NCBI GenBank assembly: GCA_004009845.1
Contig: RMBW01000060.1
Coordinates: 62,001 to 126,000, forward strand
Source of the DNA: Davidsoniella eucalypti
Lineage: Eukaryota > Ascomycota > Sordariomycetes > Microascales > Ceratocystidaceae
Direction: 5' to 3'
DNA length: 64,000 nt
This document shows positions 24,301 through 35,220 of this stretch, in pieces. A model generated the notes under the pieces. The model was not told the DNA's origin. It did not search any database and saw only the letters and a list, made by a program, of their open reading frames with translations. Every line of letters begins with the position of its first letter. Positions within the stretch are counted from its first letter, which is position 1. The position numbers and the translations under genes were made by a program.

Positions 24301-27295
24301 GTCGTCCGGCAAAAGAAACGAAAGCAGGATGTAGAGAAGAGAAGGGCGCCTATTCTAGCCGTCGTATGTTGGTGCTGTCACCAGCCGAGACGGACGCCCA
24401 ATCAGCCAGCTGGCCTATCCGGCAACGTTTATGAAACAGAGATTTGTCAACATGATCAGCTACTATTTGACGCCGATGGGACAAAACCGAGTAGCTAGTA
24501 GATACGAATATCGACACGATGCATATCTAAGGTACAAAGATAAATATAGAAGAAATAAAATTCCATCAAGCCAGGCCTTTGCTTTTAATATTTGTTTTAT
24601 TCAGCGTCCTGTTTCCCCTCTTGTGAACCAAATACCACGCCCCCCCAAAAAGACGAAGGGGCCCCCTTCGGCTATGTACGGGTTTCGGTGTGTTTTCGTC
24701 ATTCGCAAAGTTTCAATGTTTCCCTAAGAAGGAAAGGGAACAGAAAAAGAAAAGAAACCCCGATTGACGAACCTCAATGGAGAGAAGAGAACGGACTCCA
24801 ACTCTGTGTACTCCAACAAAAATCAGGAAAATAATAGATACGAAAATAAACAGATACAGGGGTGATAGCCAAGGGGGGGGGGTGTGCTTAATACAAAGAT
24901 ACAGGTCAATCAGTTCTCTAGAACAACAGGAATATCGATTCTAGTTGTATAATCACAGTTTCAATGCTTAACCTTCTTCCGGCGCATTATCACAAGCCTT
25001 TTCTATCTGTACTTATATAAGTCGGCCCACTGTCCAGCCGCCCTACCATATAGAACAAGTATCAGACTAAAGAAAAGGAATATACCAGGCCCTTTCTCTC
25101 TGGCTCTAGAATCCGTCTTGAATCTGGCCAATTAGCCTGCCGCAAAATCAAATTCCATTGCCGGTGCCGTCCATCTGGTGTGTATTTTCAAGCTAGCAAT
25201 TGCTGCATTCCCGGTTGGGTCAGCATAGCCGCACCTTCCACACGCAAAAAAAGCAATAAGCAGGGGTGAAGATTCCTCGGTGTTTTTAATCTTTTTTTGT
25301 AGGCGATAATTCTTCCATTCCATTTTGGCTGTAAGCAGGCTAATTCGAAATCGGCAATAGCACGGAAGTTGAATAAGAGAAAACAAAAATAAAATGGTTT
25401 AGTAAAGTTTTTTGCTGGCTCTCTTTTCCCCCGCCTTTTCTTGTCTTCTCTTTTTTCCTCACTCTCCTCTTCTTAACTTTCTCTCATGTAATGGATTGCT
25501 GAATCTTTCTGGGGGCCGAAGCTCGGAATCTCGTCGCTTCTTGTTGGGCTTTGAAGTGGCCCATCTCGGATTTTTAGGGTGTAAATAAGAAGCCGTTGAC
25601 CAATTGTAAATGAAACGATCGTCATCAATTCTTCGTTTAATAGTCAGGCTGAATTTATCCTCGGTAAAACAAAAATGCAAGTCCAATTTTACCTAAAATC
25701 TCTGTGGATATAAGTCAGTTCTTGATATTGGTACTGCATTAGGGTACCAACCCTATCAAGCAATGTTGCACAATACTTTATCACAGACTTTGTCACAAAC
25801 GCAAACATCTATAAAGAATGAAAACGATGTCTCCTAAAACAAGACTTTCTTATTACAATAGAAGTATACAAAATCACTATAAAGTAAGAATTCACAATGA
25901 AATATATCAAGAAATCAAAAGTTGGTAGAAAATCTATCTTTACATAAAAATAGGTCTAGATATTAGCATCATGGTCTGTATAAATCTCATAATCGGGCTA
26001 AAGTCTCTGATACATGATGAACAGGGAATGAACATATCTGCATATATGTACATCACAGGGTATATGATGTATAGCATTCTTGTATACTCGATGTTGATAT
26101 TTCAAACTTGAGAAATGTACCTTGCTACTTCTACTATGGACATACACTACTTATTACTGCTGCACTGAGAGAAAGCTAGCTTGGATAATGTCGTATGAGA
26201 GTGGAGGTCAGGAATCTGATCATCTATCTTAATAAAATATTGGAGATTATGTGTCGGGCAAAAGAGACACGGCCACTTATATACCATAGGGCTACCTAAT
26301 ATTATACTTGACCTAGAAGACGAACAATACGAGCCAAGGTTGAAACTAGGTGCGGAGTGTCTATTGAATTGCGTAAGATCAAAACACGATCATAAATCAT
26401 GTATTGCTTGTATAGAGCTAAGTTGACTGTGACTTTTGTGCTACCATCTGGGTGTGCACGGCAAGATAGTATCGTCTATCGGGTGGATTGACCTAGAGGC
26501 TTTGTATATACATCAAGTTTTGATACGTAGCATCCCACCCATAGGAAGTGTATGTCCACTCACCAAGCATGACCTGGAAAGTAATTCGTCAAATAGTGTC
26601 GCACAATACCAGAACACATACAATAACTAGAGAAAGTCCTAATATTACAGCTTGCATATGATTATGATATACTAATAGTTTTCCACCGATGATATAACTA
26701 TCACAGGCCCATGAGCTGACCATAACATAACTATTCTTATAATTGCTGTTTTATGTACTGCTGAGCCAATATGAATATAGCCTCTGTGACGCTGGAGCGT
26801 GATGATTAAGTCGCACAAAAAAGCAGCAGCTTGGGAAGACAGAAACCGAGTTTCTATCCTCTAGCCGAAATAGATATAGGCAGCCATAGCACCGTTGCCG
26901 GTAGTGGGCCTAACCACTAGAGAGAGTACAGAGCAGATGATCGAAGAATCTTGTCTAGCCAACTTTCCTTATACTTGACATATATCCTGCGAGAGAAAGA
27001 AACAAGTACGGGACAGAAGACCGTGACTTTGACTACACCCGAAATCCGCCTGAAGCACTAGGGTTATTCAACTCTGGGTTGACTGCAACATATATAGTCA
27101 ACGTCATTATACCGAACATCCAATCCTTCGGCAACCACATGTGACTTTGGGGGTCTGATATCGAAGTTTAAAGGTCTCTCCATTCAGTGTACCTAGAAAC
27201 TACACTGACCAGAGCTCAGGATCAGTTACCCGATGTTTGAGATTGCAGAAAAAGCCCAGGATGACTGGCCCGAGACACTACCGGCCTTCGGCACG
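18315..27295. other. Gene-poor stretch of about 9 kb
   Basis: I find no gene I can support. Open frames here are at most about 135 codons, mostly start at non-ATG codons, and show no domain motifs or splice signals. The first 1.3 kb probably contains the promoter and 5' leader of the Zn2Cys6 gene, and a GTGA tetranucleotide run lies at about 19146-19161. A G-run of more than nine lies at about 24870. From about 25.7 kb the sequence is clearly more AT-rich, as is common for transposon-flanking DNA in such genomes. Confidence 0.5.
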
Positions 27296-27310
27296 GAAGG
27301 TCCCGGCCGA

Positions 27311-28279
27311 TTTGATTTGATTTGATTTGATTTGATTATATTTAACGTCTACCTAAATCACTAAGATCATACGACGCCGGATTGGCTACCGGACAGATAT
27401 TTAACGTCTTCCGCTTGACAAACTCAATAGCTTTGTATGTGCGGGACGAGACCGTCCCCTAACCCCGAAGAACTAGTGGTCCATACCTCCACTATGAGCA
27501 GCAAAAACAAATACAAAAAAAAAAAAAAGGAAAAAGGAAAAAGGTTGTAAAACATGAAAAACAAAACATCGAACAGTAAGGCAAATAAAACATACAAAAA
27601 CATAAACAAAAACCACACCAAATCCTCCTCAGTCACTTCCCCCCTCCGCTGTACTTGTCTGGCCCGCTGATGGGGCTTCTTCTCTAGGCGCATGGGCTCT
27701 GTAATGCCTCCATTTCACCTCTAATCTCTTGGCAAGATACTTGCAGGAGCTCTCTTTCCGAAGTAGCTTTTTGACAAAGCTAGTCCGGAGTGGTCTCTTA
27801 TTTCTGGGGCATGCCCAGGGATGGAAAGGTTCCTTCCGTTGATGGCACAGTGGACAGTTTCTTTCTGCATCCGTATGTTTGAACCGGTCATGGTACTCCG
27901 CAAAGTCGCCATGGCCTGTCCGGGCAGTTAGGATCCGTCCCACCGTAGATCTGTGCTGGTCTTTAAACCAGTCCACCTTGTAGACAGTCTTTGTTTCAAA
28001 ACGAACCCCAAGGTGCTTTCTCGGCTCGCACTCCGCTATCCATGACTTGAAGTCGGCATTTAGCTGTGCGTTTTTCCATCTGTGGGCGGAAGCAAGGGAC
28101 ATATGGTCACGGTCGAGGTCCACAAGCTTAGTATTGCTTGTACACCCTTGTTTTGCCAACTTGTCAACTAGCTCGTTGCCAGGAACATTAGTGTGCCCTG
28201 GGACCCATCTGATGCCGCCGACCGCTAGCTCTACACGCTCAGTGCCTCCTTTCCACTCATGGAGTAAGCTTCGGATCTT
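27311..28279 (-). mobile_element. LINE-2: 5'-truncated Tad-type LINE with target duplication
   Basis: The element points left. It is bounded by a 15-bp direct repeat GAAGGTCCCGGCCGA at 27296-27310 and 28280-28294. Its 3' end is a (TCAAA)n tail, read on the plus strand as TTTGA repeats from 27311. Between stop codon and tail lies a 3' UTR of about 300 bp (27311-27628). Nearly the same 190-bp sequence forms the 3' end of the non-autonomous elements at 33762-34457, 44034-44929 and 50576-51221. The right target copy lies 46 bp upstream of a 5S rRNA gene start. Confidence 0.88.
27629..28279 (-). pseudogene. LINE-2 ORF2 C-terminal fragment (end of RNase H plus zinc knuckle)
   Basis: The frame is open from the truncation point (28279) to a stop at 27629, about 216 codons, with no start of its own. 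It begins within RNase H: IRWVPGHTNVPGNELVDKLA carries the last catalytic Asp. Next come the linker typical of Tad-like LINEs (ILTARTGHGDFAEYHDRF) and a C-x2-C-x5-H-x4-C knuckle (CPLCHQRKEPFHPWAC). No internal stop or frameshift is seen, so the copy is recent, but it lacks reverse transcriptase and endonuclease and cannot be active. Confidence 0.85.
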
Positions 28280-28339
28280 GAAGGTCCCGGCCGACTTTCG
28301 GCGTTTCCGCTATAATGGCTCCTAATTCCATGAATCTCA

Positions 28340-28355
28340 ACATACGACCATAGCC
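28340..28355 (+). rRNA. 5S rRNA gene, 5' fragment
   Basis: ACATACGACCATAGCC is the start of a fungal 5S rRNA. The gene is interrupted here by the LINE beginning at 28356, and the rest of the molecule resumes at 32935. Confidence 0.75.
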
Positions 28356-31300
28356 AACCCACCCAGACCTCGCTGCAGTGACAGTGAAGTGCAAGAACAG
28401 CCTCTTCACGGTGGTAGGGATTTACAATGCGGCAGGATCAAGTTCAAGGACACACGAAGCAGTCGACAAGATCATGGAGCTGAGAGGCCAAATCCGCAAC
28501 ACGATCATAATGGGAGATTTCAACCTTCATCATGCACAATGGGACGATGGCAGCAACACCAAGGATGACAAAGCAGAAGCACTGGTGGAATGGATGGAGG
28601 CACGCAGGATGTTGTGCGCCAACAACCCTACAACACCAACACAAGATAGAGGCTCAGTCCTGGACCTCACACTGCTGACTGCAGATTGCTGGAACAAGAT
28701 GTCAAGATACAACTGCGGAGGAGAATTCGAATGCGGAAGCGACCACTCCCCACAGTTCCTCGAACTAGCTGCTCGGACTCCTAAGGCCGCCCCAGTATCA
28801 ATCCGTAGGATAGAGGAAACCGACCCAAAGATCTTTGCAGAATCATGCCGCAGAACGGCTGCACGGATGGGACAGTCACTACACACTGAAGACGACGTGT
28901 CAGCCGAATCCCTGGACCAATCAGCGGTACTATTGCTTCAAGGGATACGTCAAGCCTTTGAGGAGGCCACACCGGTCAAAAAAGTATCGAAGTCAGGATA
29001 CAAGTGGTGGAACCGGAAATGCCAAGAGAAACACCGATTGGCATGCGCAGCAAAAAAGAGCCTTATGGCACTTCTACACTTGCGCAAGATAGGAGCTGTG
29101 AACCTCGAGCCTGAAATAATGGAAGCAACCAGAGCTAATCAAGAGGCCAAGCAAGAACTCCTGATGACAATCAGGAAGGCGAGCTCGGACTACCATAAGG
29201 AACTCATCTCAAACCTCGGAGGACTCCCTGAAGTACACAGAGCGGCCAAATGGCTGACGACCCCGCAGAGGGCCCTGACGCCAGCCCTTCGTGCTCAAGA
29301 TGCCACTCTAAAGAGTACACCAGAAGGAAAACTGGAAATTCTCAGAAGGAAACACTTGACAGGAAACGGCATAGAGGATAGCACGACCCGACCCGAAATC
29401 GACCATCAGCAAGGCAACAAATGGGAACCCATCACGGAGGCAGAGGTTGAACAAGCCATGCGGAAACCCCAAAACACTGCACCGGGCAAAGATGGGATAC
29501 AGAACAAGCTACTCGAGTGGTGCTGGCCTGTCCTAGGACCTCACATCACCCGACTGTTCAACAGATGTCTGGAAACCGGCTATCATCCTAAACCTTTCAA
29601 GGAGGCCAAGATGGTAGTCCTCCGGAAACAAGGGAAACGAGACTGGTCAAACGCAAAATCCTATAGGCTCATCTCACTTATGCCGACCCTAGCCAAAGCA
29701 CTGGAAAGGGTCATAGCCAGAAGACTGACCGAAGAAGCCATGATGAAAGGCATTTTCCTGGACAACTATGCGTGCGCCCTCCCAAAACGCTCAGCCTCTG
29801 ACCTCACGCTCACTCTCACAAATGAAATCCTAGACGGTCTGGAGAGGAGGGTCGGATCATCCATTCTCACCTTCGATGTACAAGGTGCCTTTGATGGAAT
29901 TCTCCCCCATAGGATGATCAATCGGCTTCTTAGCCAAGCATGGCCGAAACATGTATGCAAGTGGGTTCAATCCTTCTTGGAAGACAGAACCGCACAAATA
30001 CACATGGACGGAATCTCGGAACCCCCAGGACCTACAAGCGGAAGTCTGCCCCAAGGCTCGCCAATCTCGCCCATCCTATACATGCTTTTTATGGCACCAC
30101 TGTATAGTACTTGGCGTTCCCAACTCAAGGGCTACATGGACGACGGAATTTGGAAGATGGAAGGAACATCGCCAGAAGAATGCAACCGGAACCTTAAGGT
30201 TGCCATGGAACAAACCATCAAGTGGTGTGCCGAGAACGGGCTACGGCTAGACCATCAAAAGACAGGACTTCTACACATCACCAGAAACCGGCAACAAGGG
30301 AACCCTGATCTCCAGGTCGACGGAATCCCTACGATCAAGGCCACACCAAAGACTGGAAGTCTAAAGTGGCTTGGAGTACACTTCGACAGGACGCTCTCCT
30401 TCAACACTCATGTGAAAGAGGTCGCCAAGAAAATCACCCAAGCCACGCACAGCTTACGAATCTTGAAAGGATGCAAACACGGAGCCCCAGTTCGGGAACT
30501 GACACAGGTAGTCAAAACAGCGATTGTCCCGGCAATGACTTATGCAAGCGCAACCTGGTGGCAGCCCGACGCCCATGGAAACAAGACCAAGGCGGATAAT
30601 CTCGGTAAAGTGATACGTAAAGCCCTACTTGCAGCGCTTCCCGTATACAGGACAACACCAACCGCCTTGCTCCACATGACAGCGAACCTCCCTCCTGTTG
30701 AGATCATCCTGGACACATCAGTGAAGAAGGAAGCTATACGATGGTATACCTTGGACAGTATGCACCCCACCACAGCAACAAGGAGAATGCCCCGAACGAG
30801 GATGATGTTATGGAAACTGCCAAGAAGGATGATCAAATATGGCCCAATCAAGGACACAACTACCCCAGCTGATCCCCCACCACAGAATGCGGGTATGAGA
30901 GGTGCCAACAAGCAAGAAACTGCAGAGAGGCATCGGGTCTTCAAGGTAGCGCAGAGCTTGAAAGACATCTGGCTTTACACAGACGGCTCCAAGCTAAGCA
31001 ACGGATGGACAGGAGCAGGCTGGTATGCGGAAAAGAATAACCAACGACTGACCAGTGGGAAACAAGCATGCGGAAATTTGGTGGAAGTTGCTGATGCGGA
31101 AATAAAAGCGATCCTACTAGGCCTCACGCACCTCCCAGCCAGACAAATCGAGACGAATCAGACGATATGGATATGCTCAGACAACCAAGCAGCAGTTCAC
31201 CGTCTCAACAACACGGCACAACGAACTGGGACATCGCAACAAGCAGTAGACGAAACGAAGATATGGATACAGGCAGCAAAACAAAGGCACCGAGGACTAC

Positions 31301-32149
31301 GAATATGCTGCATCTGGGTGCCAGGCCACAAAGACATACACGGAAACGAAGAAGCCGACAAGTTAGCTAAAGCAGCAGCAACCAACACCTGGGATATAGA
31401 GATGTCTCTAGCCACGGCTAGAAGATGGATCAAGGAAGACACGCATGCCAAACACGAACAATGGTTCAGAGCACAAGCGACTATCAAGGACAACAATTTC
31501 CGCGCCAAGCTTACCTTCCCGAAACAGAAAGAGACAGCGCTTCCAGGAGGACCAAGACAAACCCAAGGAGCAGTGCTGGCTGCTATGTCAGGCCATGGCG
31601 ACTTCAAAGACTACCACTTACGTTTCCAACACAAGGACGCTCCACTCAAATGCAAATCATGCGATAGAGACAAGGACCTATACCATCTCTGGACCTGCAA
31701 AGGCAAACCAGGAGCCTGGACCGCAACATTTGTTCAGAAACTGCTGAGAAGCACCTCAGGCAGACGAACTCTGGCAAAAGCCCTTACAAAAAGGGCATGG
31801 ACTTTTCTATGACATGGGATCCAACATCTGTTGACCTTTCGTCTTACACCTTCGACTTTCAAGAATTTCTCTCTCTACTTGTGTTTCAACCCTTCCTTTG
31901 TCTTGTATGATTTTCCTTTTATATTTTGTTTTACTCCTTTTTGTATGGTTTTTGCTTTTTCAGTTTTGTTTTCCTTTTTTTGAAGTAATACGGGGGTATC
32001 TACGGATGGCGTCCTATGGAGACCCGGGAGGGTAGTCCGGACCCGGACTAGGATACGGGTGGAAGTGGATAAGATATACCGGAGACAGAAAAATCGGCAC
32101 GACCGGACTCGAAAATCCACTCGTAATAGTTTAGGAAGAGAATAAATAT

Positions 32150-32180
<31 letters not shown>
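28356..32180 (+). mobile_element. LINE-1: Tad-type non-LTR retrotransposon inserted in a 5S rRNA gene
   Basis: It starts directly after 5S bases 1-16 and ends in an (AAC)n tail (about 32150-32180), which runs into a second copy of the 5S sequence ACGACCATAGCC (32181-32192). The flanking duplication shared by both sides is CGACCATAGCC. The element is 5'-truncated: it has no first ORF and begins inside the endonuclease domain. The 3' UTR (31813-32149) is about 340 bp, and its last 170 bp recur in the element at 32193-32934. The short, clean target duplication and the long open ORF argue for a young insertion. Confidence 0.9.
28357..31812 (+). CDS. LINE-1 ORF2: endonuclease (partial), reverse transcriptase, RNase H, zinc knuckle
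   Basis: Open for 1151 codons; the N-terminus is cut inside the apurinic-type endonuclease, so there is no native ATG (first NTG is a GTG at 28378; numbering from there). Endonuclease residues remain in GDFNLHHAQWD (46-56) and in a later GSDHSPQF. Reverse transcriptase: FDVQGAFDG (about 499-507), LPQGSPISPILY, and the active-site box YMDD (586-589). RNase H has a complete D-E-D-D set: D869 (YTDGS), E908, D935 (CSDN) and D994 (NEEADKL). The end carries C-x2-C-x6-H-x3-C (CKSCDRDKDLYHLWTC). No stop or frameshift occurs in the RT or RNase H domains, so these could be functional if expressed, but the endonuclease is incomplete. Confidence 0.88.
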   Translation, partial: THPDLAAVTVKCKNSLFTVVGIYNAAGSSSRTHEAVDKIMELRGQIRNTIIMGDFNLHHAQWDDGSNTKDDKAEALVEWMEARRMLCANNPTTPTQDRGSVLDLTLLTADCWNKMSRYNCGGEFECGSDHSPQFLELAARTPKAAPVSIRRIEETDPKIFAESCRRTAARMGQSLHTEDDVSAESLDQSAVLLLQGIRQAFEEATPVKKVSKSGYKWWNRKCQEKHRLACAAKKSLMALLHLRKIGAVNLEPEIMEATRANQEAKQELLMTIRKASSDYHKELISNLGGLPEVHRAAKWLTTPQRALTPALRAQDATLKSTPEGKLEILRRKHLTGNGIEDSTTRPEIDHQQGNKWEPITEAEVEQAMRKPQNTAPGKDGIQNKLLEWCWPVLGPHITRLFNRCLETGYHPKPFKEAKMVVLRKQGKRDWSNAKSYRLISLMPTLAKALERVIARRLTEEAMMKGIFLDNYACALPKRSASDLTLTLTNEILDGLERRVGSSILTFDVQGAFDGILPHRMINRLLSQAWPKHVCKWVQSFLEDRTAQIHMDGISEPPGPTSGSLPQGSPISPILYMLFMAPLYSTWRSQLKGYMDDGIWKMEGTSPEECNRNLKVAMEQTIKWCAENGLRLDHQKTGLLHITRNRQQGNPDLQVDGIPTIKATPKTGSLKWLGVHFDRTLSFNTHVKEVAKKITQATHSLRILKGCKHGAPVRELTQVVKTAIVPAMTYASATWWQPDAHGNKTKADNLGKVIRKALLAALPVYRTTPTALLHMTANLPPVEIILDTSVKKEAIRWYTLDSMHPTTATRRMPRTRMMLWKLPRRMIKYGPIKDTTTPADPPPQNAGMRGANKQETAERHRVFKVAQSLKDIWLYTDGSKLSNGWTGAGWYAEKNNQRLTSGKQACGNLVEVADAEIKAILLGLTHLPARQIETNQTIWICSDNQAAVHRLNNTAQRTGTSQQAVDETKIWIQAAKQRHRGLRICCIWVPGHKDIHGNEEADKLAKAAATNTWDIEMSLATARRWIKEDTHAKHEQWFRAQATIKDNNFRAKLTFPKQKETALPGGPRQTQGAVLAAMSGHGDFKDYHLRFQHKDAPLKCKSCDRDKDLYHLWTCKGKPGAWTATFVQKLLRSTSGRRTLAKALTKRAWTFL

Positions 32181-32181
<1 letters not shown>

Positions 32182-32192
32182 CGACCATAGCC

Positions 32193-32934
32193 AACCTTCC
32201 CTCCTACAACCCTCGGGGGGGTAACTTTGAGTTCAAGTTACCTCCCCCTTTGTCCAAAGACGAATTTTTCCCCTTCGTCGTGGGTTTTCAAGAGCGACCA
32301 GCACATATTCCCAATGCTGCTGTCCATTCTTTTTATCTTTTTAGACACTTGTCTTTATTGATGCATCGAGTATGAGGCCTTGAGCCCGACTTTTTCCTCT
32401 CTCGAGAGATGTTCTCACCAACAATCGCCCCCCTTTTCGCCACACTCACGCGATCGCTGGTCTCCCGAGTCACTACACACTACAAAGCTCAGGGAGACAC
32501 ACTCATACTCGAAGGGCAACCTATTTCTGAAGGTTCCGGAAGCCCAACCCGCGGCGCGGGAGTCTTGTCGCTGTGCCTCTACCATCGCACCCGACTCGAC
32601 TACGCCAATTTTTCTCTTCTCTCGACACTCGATCACCAGCCTCTTGGAGGCGCGTCGGATGGTGCGGTCACCTGATTACGTGGATGGTAGCCCCACTTAG
32701 GGCTTGGATGATGTGGGTCTTTTTTATGGGGAATGGTTTGAGGATGTTTCGAAGTTACAGGGGGTATCCATGAAGGCGTCCTATGGAGCCCGAGAGGGTA
32801 GTCCGGACCCGGACTAGGATACGGGTGGAAGTGGATAAGATATACCGGAGACAGAAAAATCGGCACGACCGGACTCGAAAATCCACTCGTAATAGTTTAG
32901 GAAGAGAATAAATATAACAACAACAACAACAACA
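32193..32934 (+). mobile_element. Non-autonomous retroelement A (SINE-like), inserted in the same 5S site
   Basis: 742 bp between two copies of the 5S sequence CGACCATAGCC (ending 32192 and starting 32936). The 5' head has a G-run/C-run inverted repeat (CTCGGGGGGGTAAC then GTTACCTCCCCC). A body shared with the elements at 33762, 41075, 44034 and 50576 follows (AGAGCGACCAGCACATAT, then GAGGCCTTGAGCCCGA). From about 32749 the sequence matches the LINE-1 3' UTR (31981-32149), and it ends in the same (AAC)n tail. It encodes no retroelement protein. It is most simply explained as a parasite that uses LINE-1 machinery through the shared 3' end. Confidence 0.82.
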
Positions 32935-33052
32935 ACGACCATAGCCTGTGGAAAATACGGGATCCCGTCTGCTCTCCCCTAGTCAAGCCGAAGAGCGCCC
33001 GATCAGTACTACGGTGGGTGACCACGTGGGAATACCGGGTGTTGTATGTTTT
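32935..33052 (+). rRNA. 5S rRNA gene, nearly complete 3' portion
   Basis: From ACGACCATAGCCTGTGGAAA to GGGTGTTGTATG the sequence follows a fungal 5S rRNA, including GGTGGGTGACCACGTGGGAA of the internal control region. A TTTT pol III terminator is at 33049-33052. Only the first four bases of the gene (ACAT) are replaced, by the AAC tail of the preceding element. Because the 5S promoter is internal, this copy could still be transcribed; that is inference. The 3' part also marks the start of the first of three large repeat units. Confidence 0.85.
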
Positions 33053-33761
33053 CGGTGGTTTTGGTTACATTCCTTTTTTTTCTTTCTGATATTTTGACAG
33101 CATGAGAATCACATCATTGCAGACCAGCGTATGAAATACAAATGCAGTAGAGTCTTGTGTTGAGAGTTTTAGGCCGCGGTGTCAAGTTCGTGGAGGAAAG
33201 AAAGCGACCCGGATGTCCGGATGACCGCCCGGGACTGGCCGGAAGATGACGACAGCGGACCGTTTCCGCACGGAACAGGCCACTTTATTTCTGTGAAGAA
33301 TTAGTGTAGATGGACATACACCATAATATGGCCTTTTTTTATTTGCTCTTTTTCTTCTTTTTTTGCATCAGCATATCATGTATCTTGAATAGATCTCGTT
33401 GGTAGAAATTATAGATATTTTTGTCAATGTTGATTTAGATTTATGTTATACTAGCCAAGATTTCCTATTTTTCCAGCCGGCATTCCCTAGATAGTCAATG
33501 CTATTGGTGGTCAAGTAAAAAGCTTAGGGCAATACAATTGTTTTGGTAGGAATAGAAAAATATTACAACATTGCTGCGAAATCACGCTCATATTATGATC
33601 AAAGCTTAAGCCTCGTTGAACCCGACGGGGGGGAGCACAAGGCCAAGCATTCTAAATTGTCACATTGTACGGATTGCCTAGGTAAAGCAAGTAAAGTGGC
33701 GTAGTTATAGTCGGGTTTTATTACTATATATTGCTGTTACTCTACATATGCGGGCTGCTGT

Positions 33762-34457
33762 CAACCCTCGGGGGGGTACCTTTGAGTTCGAGTACCTCCC
33801 CCTTCGTCGTAGGCTTTCAAGAGCGACCAGCACATATCCCCAATGCTGCTGTCCATTCTCGTTTTCTTTTTCGACACTTGTCGACTTCGAAGCACCGTTT
33901 CGTGAGGCCTTGAGCCCGATTTCCCCTCTTGAGGGATGTTCTCACCAGCGACCGACCCCGCACCTTTTCGATCGTTGGTCTCCCGAGTCTATCCACTCAC
34001 CTCAGGGAGCCACACTCACACACGGCGGGCAGCCTTTTGAAGGTTCCGGATGCCCGACCCCGCGGCGCGGGAATCTTGTCGCTGTTGCTCCATAGCACCC
34101 GACTCGATTACGCCAAATTTTTCATTCTTACGGCCACGATCACCAGCCTCTTGGAGGCTCACTGAATAGTGGGGATGGTAGCTCCACTTAGGAGTTGGTT
34201 TTGTGGATCTGTCTTTTGGGGAATAGTTTTGTGGATGCACTGTTTTTTTTTTTTTTTTTGTATTTGTTTTTGTTGCTCATAGTGGAGGTATGGACCACTA
34301 GTTCTTCGGGGCTAGGGGACGGTCTCTTCCCGCACATACAAAGCTATTGAGTTTGTCAAGCGGAAGACGTTAAATATCTGTCCGGTAACCAATCCGGCGT
34401 CGTATGATCTTAGTGATTTAGGTAGACGTTAAATATAATTAAATTAAATCAAATCAA
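33762..34457 (+). mobile_element. Non-autonomous retroelement B with LINE-2-type tail
   Basis: 696 bp flanked by a perfect 14-bp duplication ATGCGGGCTGCTGT (33748-33761 and 34458-34471). The 5' head and body match element A: the GGGGGGGTACC/GTACCTCCCCC hairpin, AGAGCGACCAGCACATAT, GAGGCCTTGAGCCCGA. The last 190 bp instead match the LINE-2 3' UTR (27311-27500 on the other strand), ending in TTAAAT/TCAAA repeats. The target is not 5S. Confidence 0.85.
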
Positions 34458-34471
34458 ATGCGGGCTGCTGT

Positions 34472-35220
34472 TTGAATTTGAATTTGTTAGCGGGGGAGTT
34501 GGGTCAATAAAATAGGACACGGCTCCCACCCAATCACCTTAAATGCGCACCAAAGAACTCGAACTCGGCCCGGCCTACCAGGGTGCGAGATTCTTCGTAG
34601 TGGCCAAGCAGCTGCGAGTCGCCGGAACTCCAGGATCTCGGGCTGAGGGGTAAAAGCAGGGTCAGAGTGAACATGTGCCAATATTCTGTATCAAGATCTC
34701 TTCCCGGTACGTATTTTGGCCCTTGTGAGGTTGAGAATAGTAGAGCAATCTACTTTCTTCACAGTTCTACATTTTAGCAAAAATGACCATGTTTTTATTT
34801 TTATTTTCTCTCAAGTTTTGTTTTGGGGTTTTTGTACATATCTACATCCTTTAGTCCAGCTAAAGAAAATAGTTATGCTAAGCCCTTACTATTGTAAATT
34901 CTTGGTATCTACTATTTATTTAGTGCCTTCCCAGTTTGGGTTGTTGAATGAGGTTGGTCTTGTCTAGAACCACATTTATTCTTGTATTGTCAGGGTATCA
35001 CAGTCAATATACCAGGTAGTGAAAACAACACAAGATCTATCCAACAACCAATTTGCATCTCTTTGAACTACTGCTCTTTATCAATGAATCTAAATACTGC
35101 AAACCTACCAGATCCTAAACTATGTATAATTTCTGGGTTAAGCCCGGTGAACTCCGGAGATGGATCAGATGTTTATGGGTTGACTTTTCCAAGTGCTTGG
35201 GGTGATCATATCTAGTTATG
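34472..35220 (+). repeat. Conserved unit spacer between retroelement and secreted-protein promoter
   Basis: About 750 bp recurring at 44944-45710 and, interrupted by a Tc1-type element, at 51236-53440; the right half also recurs at 41705-42135. It holds the phrases GGGTCAATAAAATAGGACAC and CTGGGTTAAGCCCGGTGAAC, preserved among copies. Short open frames occur, but they break or change between copies, so I do not call a gene. Confidence 0.6.

Noticed and set aside
32150..32182. Tandem AAC repeats considered as an independent microsatellite
   Set aside because: They sit exactly at the LINE-1 3' end and recur at the element A 3' end (about 32917-32935), so they are retroelement tails.
34982..35215. 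Protein-like phrase LCIISGLSPVNSGDGSDVYG in the unit spacer
   Set aside because: The frame begins at a non-ATG codon, the upstream part is not conserved, and copy 3 has disruptive changes; kept only as a conserved spacer block.
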